The translations under genes were made by a program, and so were the position numbers. A stretch of 5,259 nt of DNA from Candidatus Omnitrophota bacterium (GTDB lineage Bacteria; Omnitrophota; Koll11; Gygaellales; Profunditerraquicolaceae): assembly GCA_026387515.1 (NCBI GenBank), contig JAPLLP010000094.1:4529-9787 (forward strand), read 5' to 3'. Of this stretch, positions 1 through 5,259 are shown in pieces. The notes below the pieces were generated by a model. That model did no database searches and was not told the DNA's origin. It saw only the letters and a list, made by a program, of their open reading frames with translations. The first letter of the stretch is position 1, and each line of letters begins with the position of its first letter.

Positions 1-2
1 AT

Positions 3-1115
3 GAGAAGCCCAAGGATGCCAGCGTTATGAGCCAGGCGGCGAGTTTTTACAGTAGCACCGGAGATATGGACCAGGCTCTTACTTTAATTGAGAAGGCGGT
101 CCAGATCGATCCTAATAATATTGGTTATCTTCAGACTCAGGCAAACTTTTATGTCCGGGCGAATAAAATGGATAAAGCAGAGGCCGCTTACAAGGCTATT
201 CTGCAGAACGCTAAAGAGGCCTGGCTTAAGGATTGGGCCAACGGCGAGCTTTTAAACATATATCAAAAACAGAACAAGCTTGGTGACGTGATCAAGACTT
301 ACGAAGCAGATTTAAATAATTCCGGAAACGACATCTCTGCCTACAAAAAACTGGGAGAATTGTATATTCGTAAAGGTGATGGGGCCAAGGCGCTCGAGGT
401 GTATGAAAAGGCCTCTGAGATAGCTCCTGATGACCGTGTTATAACTAACAGGCTCGTGGATATGTATGATATGAATAATAAGCCTGCCGAGGCAGCAGCT
501 TTAGTTGAAAAATTATTTAAGGCTAATCCCAACGAGACATATTTACAGGAGCGTTTGGCAGGTCTTTATGACCGAGCCGGTAAAAAGGAAGATGCCAAGA
601 GAATCTGGCAGGGATTACTTGTACAATCCAAAGACGCGATGATGTTTTCCCGTTACGCCGAGCTTTTATACCGTTCTGGCGATGCGGAAGGTGCTATGGC
701 CCAGCTTAAGAAGGCCGAGGAGTTAGATCCGAATAACCCGAGTTTTTCTATGCGCCGCGGGCAGATGCTGTTAGACGGCGGTAAAAAGGATGAGGCCAAG
801 GCTGTTTTTGCAAAAGTGGCTTCAAGCGCAAAAGATGAGTGGGCAAAGAATGACGCTAAGAGAAGGGTTGATGATATAGAGGCTATGGGTAAGGCCCCTA
901 AGGTGACCGAGGTCAGGCCATCTGTTCCTGCGGTAGAAGTAAAGGGAGAGCCGGGTAAGCCTGTACCGGTAGTCGCTAGCCCTGCTGCGCCTGTAGCGGT
1001 TAGTCCTGCGGCTCCAGCAGCAGCGGTTAGTCCTGCGGCTCCAGCAGCGGCAGCTGGTCCTGCAGCTCCAGCGCCGGCAGCGTCACAGCCGCCAGCAGCA
1101 GATACTAAAAAATAA
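3..1115 (+). CDS. TPR-repeat protein with Ala/Pro-rich C-terminal tail, 5' partial
   Basis: The reading frame is open to the left edge (codons from base 3 read EKPKDASV before the first ATG at 27). The gene therefore almost certainly starts outside the window and the ATG at 27 is internal. Counting from that Met, residues 1 to about 270 form seven or eight tandem TPR-like helical hairpins, shown by recurring patterns such as ALEVYEKASEIAPDD and AMAQLKKAEELDPNNP. TPR arrays are protein-interaction scaffolds; the partner cannot be told from the sequence. Residues from about 290 to 362 are low complexity, rich in Pro, Ala and Val with 9-residue SPAAPAAAV-like units, ending in DTKK, and are probably disordered or span the periplasm or envelope. 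No enzyme domain is visible. The gene converges on the ABC ATPase gene with one base between the stop codons, so it is not part of that operon. Confidence 0.85.
   Translation, partial: EKPKDASVMSQAASFYSSTGDMDQALTLIEKAVQIDPNNIGYLQTQANFYVRANKMDKAEAAYKAILQNAKEAWLKDWANGELLNIYQKQNKLGDVIKTYEADLNNSGNDISAYKKLGELYIRKGDGAKALEVYEKASEIAPDDRVITNRLVDMYDMNNKPAEAAALVEKLFKANPNETYLQERLAGLYDRAGKKEDAKRIWQGLLVQSKDAMMFSRYAELLYRSGDAEGAMAQLKKAEELDPNNPSFSMRRGQMLLDGGKKDEAKAVFAKVASSAKDEWAKNDAKRRVDDIEAMGKAPKVTEVRPSVPAVEVKGEPGKPVPVVASPAAPVAVSPAAPAAAVSPAAPAAAAGPAAPAPAASQPPAADTKK
995..1048 (+). repeat. 27-nt perfect tandem duplication in the TPR gene tail
   Basis: Bases 995-1021 and 1022-1048 are identical 27-mers beginning agcggttagtcctgcgg. 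A diverged third unit follows at 1049-1075 (20 of 27 bases match), and a more degenerate unit precedes it. Each unit encodes nine residues of the SPAAPAAAV type, so copy-number change keeps the frame. It looks like a coding minisatellite produced by slippage. Confidence 0.85.
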
Positions 1116-1116
1116 T

Positions 1117-1761
1117 TTAGATTAAGTCGAAACGCTGAGGAAAGAGTTTAGCGATCAGCGCATCGTTAGTAGCAAAAATAACGGTGCGCTGATTTTTTTT
1201 CTGGAGGTTTGTGAGTATCTCGATTATTTTTTTGGCGTTTTCTTCGTCGAGATCAGCAGTAGGTTCATCGGCCAAAATGATAGAAGGGGAATTGATCATT
1301 GCGCGTGTTACGGCCACCCTTTGTTGTTCTCCCGCGCTTAGTGCTTGCGGTTTATGCGAAAGCCTTGGCCCGATTCCGATACCTTCCGCAAATTGGCAGG
1401 CCGTTTCTTGTTTATTTTTTAAGTCTATATCTAATGCCGCTGGAAGGGTGATATTGTCCAAGGCTGAGAGGTTCGGCAGCAGGTTAAATGTCTGAAAGAT
1501 AAAACCTATCCTTTCTTTGCGCAGGCGCGCCATCTCGTTGGGCTTTAAAGAATAGATATCTACCCCGTCGATTAAAACCCTCCCCGTAGTCGGCCGGTCC
1601 ATCCCGCCGATAATGTTTAATAAAGTTGTCTTGCCTGCCCCGGAATGGCCGAAGATGACCTGAAATGAATTGTCGGGTATTTCAAGATTCAAATTTTTGA
1701 AAACGGTAAGTTGCTTATATTCGGTCTCAAATACCTTGCTTATATTTTCTAGTTTAATCAT
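1117..1761 (-). CDS. ABC transporter ATP-binding protein, LolD/FtsE/MacB type, with atypical H-loop
   Basis: This 214-residue protein is a complete nucleotide-binding domain that would power a membrane partner by ATP hydrolysis at the inner face of the cytoplasmic membrane. Visible motifs are Walker A GHSGAGKTT (38-46), Q-loop Gln90 in FIFQTFNLLP, signature LSAGEQQ (141-147), Walker B IILADE (161-166, with catalytic Glu166) and D-loop ADLD (169-172). The RIGFIFQTFNLLP stretch and compact size are typical of the LolD/MacB/FtsE group, not of ModC, which carries an extra C-terminal domain. Two oddities: the switch His of the H-loop is Asn199 (ATND where THD is usual), and the protein stops at FDLI, before the short strand and tail relatives usually have. 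The start overlaps the preceding stop as ATGA (1758-1761), with a weak GAG eight bases upstream. No FtsX/LolC-type permease is visible in the window, so its partner is unknown. Confidence 0.92.
   Translation of the reverse strand: MIKLENISKVFETEYKQLTVFKNLNLEIPDNSFQVIFGHSGAGKTTLLNIIGGMDRPTTGRVLIDGVDIYSLKPNEMARLRKERIGFIFQTFNLLPNLSALDNITLPAALDIDLKNKQETACQFAEGIGIGPRLSHKPQALSAGEQQRVAVTRAMINSPSIILADEPTADLDEENAKKIIEILTNLQKKNQRTVIFATNDALIAKLFPQRFDLI
1154..1200 (+). terminator. Intrinsic terminator of the TPR gene, embedded antisense in the ABC ATPase gene
   Basis: The left arm is 1154-1168 and the right arm 1179-1193. Nine perfect pairs (atcagcgca with tgcgctgat), one U-G wobble (1163/1184) and five more pairs (cgtta with taacg) close a 10-base loop at 1169-1178. 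The run of T at 1193-1200 follows directly. This is a strong rho-independent signal for plus-strand transcription, 38 bases after the TPR stop codon. It lies wholly within the minus-strand ATPase coding region. In the opposite direction no T-run follows the hairpin, so it should act one way only. Confidence 0.85.
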
Positions 1762-2885
1762 TTCTTGATCTCATTCTCCAGCACTTTTTCAAAATCTTCT
1801 CTAGACCAGAAGGTGTCGAGGCGGCGCAGGAATTTGACCTTTTTTTTGCCTTCCGGCGTCTCTAATTCAAATTCAGATTTAGCATTAATAAATACCCCGG
1901 CGCAGGCAAGTCCGGTCTTACGCCAGGCGTCATACCCGTCAGAGGTACGGAAATCTATGACTTTCACAGTTACTTTACCCGGATATTTTTTCTCCATAGA
2001 TTTCAGATAATTCGCCACAAATTGGTGTTCTTCGTTTAAAGGGTAGTATGCCATGATACTTACCTTAGGAGGCGTGGTTCCTATTGTGGCTTGAGGTAGG
2101 CATTTTATCCCGGCGTTGTTCAATATTTTTTGTCCGCGTTCCCCGGAGAGGAACCGTATGAACTCCAAGGCAAGTTTCTTATTCTTTGCTTCTTTTAATA
2201 CGGCGATTTGCGCGGATACTGCCTGGTGCGGAAGTTTCTGGATAATTTTCAGCGTCTCGGCGGATATTTTTTCCGGAGCAGTGTCAAAAGGGCAGGTGTC
2301 ATAATGGATACCGGCCTGAGCCTTTCCCGAAGCCACAAGCGTCAAGGCCTGAATAGGGCTGTCGGTATAGACTATTCTTTCTTCAACATCTTTCCAGATG
2401 CCGGATTTCTCCAGGGTTTCTTTAGCGTATGTGCCTACGGAATTAAAACGCGGGTCAGCCAAAGCGATAACCTTGACTTCGGGTTTAGTCAGGTCTTTTA
2501 GATCCTTGATTTGCGCCGGATTTGAGCTTGAGGTATAGAGCACAAGGTTAAACTCACCTAACCGGGTAACCGTATCATTGTCGATGATGCCTCGGTCGCT
2601 AAGGTTCCTCATTTCAATCTCGCCGGGCGAGACAAAAAGGTCAGGCCTTTTATTCTTATCTAAAACCATGCGCACCAGGATCGCTCCGTTATCAAAATTG
2701 GGCTCTAATTTAACTCCTGGGTTGTGATTTTTAAACGCGGATATGGCTTCTTTAAAAGGCACGATCATCCCGCAAGGGACGTAGATTTCGGCCGGTTTAT
2801 ACTTATAAGCGTTGGCGTGGAAAGCGGTAGCTAAAGATGCCAGGACTATCAAGCCTGCGAAAAAAATCAGTATTTTGTTTTTCAT
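1758..2885 (-). CDS. ModA-like substrate-binding protein fused to a thioredoxin-like domain
   Basis: This 375-residue exported protein has a Sec signal peptide at residues 1-26 (hydrophobic core IFFAGLIVLASLAT, likely cut after ANA). Residues about 32-265 resemble the molybdate/tungstate-type type II periplasmic binding domain: IYVPCGMIVPFKEAI, KRPDLFVSPGEIEM, LGEFNLVLYTSSSNP, ALADPRFNSVGTYAKETLEKSGIW, and AGIHYDTC followed by LEFIRFLSGERGQKIL. Cys38 and Cys198 lie in the segments that form the ligand cleft in ModA, where ModA itself uses Ser/Ala and Tyr/Asp; the paralogue upstream shares both. Residues about 273-375 form an added domain whose VSIMAYY, KVTVKVIDF and GLACAGVFIN segments fit a thioredoxin fold without a CxxC pair, Cys328 sitting near the usual cis-Pro position. 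The gene overlaps both neighbours by 4 bases (ATGA). Its own ribosome binding site is poor, so translation is probably coupled to the permease gene. The ligand is not known. Confidence 0.85.
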   Translation of the reverse strand: MKNKILIFFAGLIVLASLATAFHANAYKYKPAEIYVPCGMIVPFKEAISAFKNHNPGVKLEPNFDNGAILVRMVLDKNKRPDLFVSPGEIEMRNLSDRGIIDNDTVTRLGEFNLVLYTSSSNPAQIKDLKDLTKPEVKVIALADPRFNSVGTYAKETLEKSGIWKDVEERIVYTDSPIQALTLVASGKAQAGIHYDTCPFDTAPEKISAETLKIIQKLPHQAVSAQIAVLKEAKNKKLALEFIRFLSGERGQKILNNAGIKCLPQATIGTTPPKVSIMAYYPLNEEHQFVANYLKSMEKKYPGKVTVKVIDFRTSDGYDAWRKTGLACAGVFINAKSEFELETPEGKKKVKFLRRLDTFWSREDFEKVLENEIKK

Positions 2886-4030
2886 GGGATCAGGCAGGCG
2901 CAGAGGTAATCGCCTATATACATGCTTAAGATTACCGCGAAAACAGTCTCCATTATAAGCGATAACGAAAAATATGCCAATACTTTTTTCGCTCCGGTGA
3001 ATTTATAGATCAATAAAAAACCCGGAAGGCTGGTGCCTGGCCCGCTCAATAGCAGCCCCATTGCCGGGCCGATATCCATGCCTAATTTTAGAAATGCCTT
3101 GGTAAAGACGACCTCGGTAAGGACAGGAAAATACATCAGTTCCCCGAAAAGCGTGGCCAGGAACGTCGAGCGCACGGTAGAGAAAAAAAGGCGGTGGCCT
3201 AAGGCGTCTTTTTGCGCGCTAAAAAGATTATGCACCCAGCGGATATCAATATAACTGCTTAGAAGCCCGATAAGAAATATTGCAGGAATTAAGAGAGGTA
3301 GGATGCTTTTTAAGAGGCGCCAGACCGCATCGAGCCAGGAAAGGGTGGATTCTTTAGGAAAGCATTTTAAGAGGATAATCATCAATGTCATCGCCAGGAG
3401 TGCCATCAGGCAGATCTTGTGCCACATAAAGATATCTTTGGTCCTAAGGGGGTCAATACCTCCGACAGTGGAACCCACGATAAGGATTAAAAAAAGAATG
3501 ACGAAAAAAGACATAAAGGCAAACTTATTTTTTGGTTTTTCCACAGCTTCTTCGGAATTTACCACACCCGTAGCCGCGTCTTCGGTAGAGCAGGGTTTGT
3601 CTTTAAACAAGACCGACATGATCAATCCGATACTGATAGAGATGATCAATACCCCCACTAATCTCCATAAGGCTAGAAGTGGCCCGATGACTTTAAAAGT
3701 GAAGGCAAGCGATATTATGCTCACCGCCGGCGCGGCGTAGAGAAGGCAGAATGCCGGGCCTATGCCACAGCCGCGTTTGAGTATGCTGGCAAAAAGAGGC
3801 ACGATATTACAGGAGCATACGGGAAGGACCTTGCCTATTATTGCCGCAATCGGATAGGATAGCCATTTGTTCGCCTTTGGGCCGAGGTATTTGGTTACCA
3901 CGGCGGTAGAGCTAAAGGTGGCGATGGCTCCGGAAAGCAGGAAAGCGGGCAGGACCGTGGTCAGGGCGCCCCAGGTGAATATGCAGCAGCGAAAAATATC
4001 AACGATTTGGATTAGTTTGTTATCTAGCAT
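2882..4030 (-). CDS. PF03773 (ArsP/YraQ, DUF318)-type permease
   Basis: This 382-residue polytopic membrane protein has two homologous halves and roughly eight to ten membrane segments, separated by a charged loop at about 143-170. The first half carries the family hallmark: GKVLPVCSCNIVPLFASILKRG at 66-87, with Cys72 and Cys74, then LYAAPAVSI. The second half has the matching FPVLTEVVFTKAFLKLGMDIGP at 301-322, then LLLSGPGTSLPG, without the cysteines. Family members with known roles export trivalent methylarsenicals or are linked to metal efflux. Here the substrate is unproven, but the thiol-rich neighbours agree with a soft metal or metalloid. ATG at 4030 is the only reasonable start, since a stop lies five codons upstream in frame. 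It has no clear Shine-Dalgarno sequence (TAATATTTTC precedes it) and begins 7 bases after the broken binding-protein gene, so it probably depended on translational coupling. Confidence 0.85.
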   Translation of the reverse strand: MLDNKLIQIVDIFRCCIFTWGALTTVLPAFLLSGAIATFSSTAVVTKYLGPKANKWLSYPIAAIIGKVLPVCSCNIVPLFASILKRGCGIGPAFCLLYAAPAVSIISLAFTFKVIGPLLALWRLVGVLIISISIGLIMSVLFKDKPCSTEDAATGVVNSEEAVEKPKNKFAFMSFFVILFLILIVGSTVGGIDPLRTKDIFMWHKICLMALLAMTLMIILLKCFPKESTLSWLDAVWRLLKSILPLLIPAIFLIGLLSSYIDIRWVHNLFSAQKDALGHRLFFSTVRSTFLATLFGELMYFPVLTEVVFTKAFLKLGMDIGPAMGLLLSGPGTSLPGFLLIYKFTGAKKVLAYFSLSLIMETVFAVILSMYIGDYLCACLIP

Positions 4031-4037
4031 GAAAATA

Positions 4038-4801
4038 TTATTTTAGCCCGCCGCCCCAGCGCTTGAACGCGCCTTGCGCAAAGTCGCCTAGAAGATAATT
4101 TACGAACTTTCTGGCTTCTGCTTTATTTTTTGAGGCCTTGAGCACGCAAGCATAGGAGGTGATGGAGAGGTTTACTTTTTTTAGTATATCTTCGACAATC
4201 CTTATTTCTTTCGGCGCATTGATTTCTTCACCGGGTTTCACGTCTTCATATAAGCAGGAATAATACATAAAGCCCGCGTCAACCTTGTCTTTCAATATAT
4301 AGGTGCGGCTCTCCCGGCCGTACTGGGTAGAGATGACCTTATCTTTTATCTTATCCGCCCTGAGGAATTGATCTGGGCGTCTGGGATAGCGATAGTCTTT
4401 ACCCTTTGCGAAGAGAGGTCCTCGAGAGAGTTTATATTAGCGGGGTTGGAGGCAGGCGTGGTTAAGATAACCGAATCGTGGCTGAATGCCGTTTTTGTCC
4501 CCGGCTCAACCAGGTCTTTTCTCTCCAGGGGTTCGGTTTCTAGAGGGCCGGTGCCCATATATACATCCGGGCGCTTACCTTTATAGAGTACTTTGCGCAT
4601 CAGGACTATCGTGTTTCCGGTGTCAAAACTGATTTTGATCTGGGGGTTTTCTTTCCTGTATTGGTCAAGGATTTCGCAGAATGCCCCAAAGACACTGCAG
4701 GGGACGAATATCTCTAATTTATTTTGAGCCTCTTTTTTTACTGAGCAGCCCGCAATGGCCAATATCAATATAGATGCGCATAAGCTTTTTAATCTAAGCA
4801 T
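4038..4801 (-). pseudogene. ModA-like substrate-binding lipoprotein, frameshifted by an internal deletion
   Basis: The first frame starts at ATG 4801, with a good ribosome site (AGGGAG, six-base spacer, 4813-4808), and encodes a lipoprotein signal ending in LAIAGCS (lipid-anchored Cys19). It then gives IFVPCSVFGAF, KRPDVYMGTGPLE and IAIPDAQINSSG before running into TAA at 4346-4348. The homology resumes in another frame from about 4358, reading ADKIKDKVISTQYGRESRTY, then VDAGFMYYSCLYED, and ends at 4038 with FAQGAFKRWGGGLK. Against the downstream paralogue, the segment matching TYAKETLEKSGI is missing, a net loss of about 37 nt at 4356-4360. Both cysteines near the predicted ligand cleft (Cys35 and the one in YYSC) are kept in the two pieces. 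A whole protein would be about 265 residues with no thioredoxin-like extension. The start overlaps the thioredoxin gene by 8 bases. A TTG at 4295 could in principle restart the second piece, but it would lack half the fold. Confidence 0.85.
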
Positions 4802-5063
4802 TTAATTCTCCCTGAATTATTTCTTTGATCCTGTTTTTCGTAGGAACCTTACCCATGATCTTTATCTTATTGTTGATGACAAGTAACGGCGTGATAATCA
4901 CGCCGTAAGCGAGATATTCCTTTTCGCTTATGCAATTTTTAATATCGGTATTGATTTTTAGCTCTTTTAATGCCTCTTGAGTCCTTTGCCGCAGCGTGCG
5001 GCAGGCCAGGCATTCCTGCATCGCGCCATTTATCCATTTCCCGACTATTTTTAATTCCATCAT
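4794..5063 (-). CDS. Small thioredoxin-like protein (redox-active disulfide protein 2 type)
   Basis: This 89-residue cytoplasmic protein has a thioredoxin/glutaredoxin-like fold. It reads MELKIVGKW, then the active site CLAC (Cys18 and Cys21), a helix TQEALKELKI, and YGVIITPLLVINNKIKIMGKVP with the cis-Pro loop (TP), ending in an amphipathic helix. Size and the ITPLLVINNKI-GKVP pattern match the small redox-active disulfide protein family often found beside PF03773 permeases. It may pass electrons or metals to the operon's transport proteins; that role is inferred. Two adjacent ATG codons exist: 5063, which overlaps the upstream stop as ATGA, and 5060, which sits at a better distance (7 bases) from AGG at 5070-5068. 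The true start may therefore be Met2. It overlaps the following lipoprotein gene by 8 bases. Confidence 0.85.
   Translation of the reverse strand: MMELKIVGKWINGAMQECLACRTLRQRTQEALKELKINTDIKNCISEKEYLAYGVIITPLLVINNKIKIMGKVPTKNRIKEIIQGELNA
4808..4813 (-). promoter_or_regulatory. Ribosome binding site of the broken lipoprotein gene
   Basis: AGGGAG on the minus strand lies six bases before ATG 4801. It is the best Shine-Dalgarno sequence in the operon. It fixes this start and shows that the gene was independently translated, although it now ends early. It lies within the 3' coding end of the thioredoxin gene. Confidence 0.7.
4886..4906. repeat. Near-perfect palindrome inside the thioredoxin gene
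   Basis: Arms acggcgtgat (4886-4895) and atcacgccgt (4897-4906) are exact reverse complements around a single base at 4896. The minus strand encodes YGVIITP, including the cis-Pro loop, so codon constraint alone may explain it. A protein-binding site is possible but unsupported. Confidence 0.5.
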
Positions 5064-5259
5064 AGTACCTGTATTTCTCCGACTTTTTCTCCCGGACGCA
5101 AGGTTTTTCCTGCGTCAAATAATATCTTCTTTATCGTGCCGGTAGCCGGGGATTCTATATCCATTATTGCCTTGTCGGTCTGGACTTCTAAAAGTTCATC
5201 TCCGGATTTAACTTTTTGTCCGACTTTCTTGAACCAGAACATAATGGTTATTTTGGGGG
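5060..5259 (-). CDS. Small lipoyl/biotinyl-domain protein, 5' partial
   Basis: The frame is open to the right edge, with codons reading PKITI before the ATG at 5242. That Met aligns inside the first strand of the domain, so the real start is probably just outside the window. The visible piece, FWFKKVGQKVKSGDELLEVQTDKAIMDIESPATGTIKKILFDAGKTLRPGEKVGEIQVL, is a standard lipoyl domain. The QTDKA turn carries the lysine (residue 24 from the ATG) that would receive lipoate; biotin carriers usually have an MKM-type turn instead. The protein ends right after the domain, so no E2 catalytic domain or subunit-binding linker follows, unlike a 2-oxoacid dehydrogenase E2. It could be a free-standing lipoyl protein or the C-terminal end of a longer one. 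It shares an ATGA overlap (5060-5063) with the thioredoxin gene, which implies a joint role in dithiol chemistry; that role is inference. Confidence 0.8.
   Translation of the reverse strand, partial: PKITIMFWFKKVGQKVKSGDELLEVQTDKAIMDIESPATGTIKKILFDAGKTLRPGEKVGEIQVL

Noticed and set aside
1..30. ATG at base 1 as a gene start
   Set aside because: That frame stops at TGA 28-30 after nine codons. The TPR frame runs through in another phase.
1100..1130. Terminator for the minus-strand operon at the convergent junction
   Set aside because: The minus strand has a T-run at about 1112-1107 but no convincing stem just before it.
2208..2501. 97-residue plus-strand open frame opposite the second binding protein
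   Set aside because: It overlaps another shadow frame, has no homology cues, and is antisense to a strongly supported gene.
1758..2885. Plain molybdate-binding ModA with gene symbol modA
   Set aside because: The Cys-containing cleft segments, the extra domain and the absence of modB/modC argue against a straightforward molybdate role.
3303..3740. 145-residue plus-strand open frame opposite the permease
   Set aside because: It has no ribosome site or recognisable domain and lies wholly antisense to a clear membrane protein, so it is a shadow frame.
4038..4295. Independent small gene of 85 residues starting at TTG
   Set aside because: Its sequence is the C-terminal half of the ModA-like fold and continues upstream in frame to 4358, so it is the second piece of the broken gene.

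Overview
The window looks like a chromosomal piece of an uncultured, probably anaerobic, diderm bacterium. The support is indirect: mid-range GC, a long TPR protein with an Ala/Pro tail, a lipoprotein signal, and a LolD/FtsE-type ATPase. A lineage such as Candidatus Omnitrophota or another PVC/delta-type group would fit, but this is a low-confidence guess. There are no RNA genes, insertion sequences or CRISPR arrays, and no gene-free stretch longer than 300 bases.

Layout. On the plus strand, the left fifth (3-1115) is the 3' part of a TPR-repeat gene. It ends in a low-complexity Ala/Pro tail containing a 27-nt tandem repeat. Its probable intrinsic terminator (1154-1200) lies inside the 3' end of the convergent gene on the other strand. 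Everything from 5259 down to 1117 is one tightly packed minus-strand operon. In transcription order it holds a small lipoyl-domain protein (5' end outside the window), a CxxC thioredoxin-like protein, and a ModA-like substrate-binding lipoprotein broken by a frameshifting internal deletion. These are followed by a permease of the PF03773 (ArsP/YraQ, DUF318) type, a second ModA-like binding protein with an extra C-terminal thioredoxin-like domain, and an ABC ATPase. Most junctions are 4-base ATGA overlaps; the largest gap is 7 bases.

How the genes may work together. The parts are thiol-rich: a lipoyl arm, a CxxC thioredoxin, a CSC motif in the permease, and two binding proteins with cysteines at the same two positions near the predicted ligand cleft. 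This suggests handling of a thiol-reactive metal or metalloid (arsenic, selenium, copper or similar) rather than molybdate. No canonical ABC membrane subunit is visible, and the ATPase is of the LolD/FtsE/MacB kind without a ModC-type C-terminal domain. Either the partner lies outside the window or the set is an unusual composite. The function is inferred; the sequence does not show the substrate.

Oddities: the ATPase has Asn instead of the switch His, and that codon falls in the stem of the opposing gene's terminator. The first binding-protein gene has lost about 37 nt relative to its paralogue.
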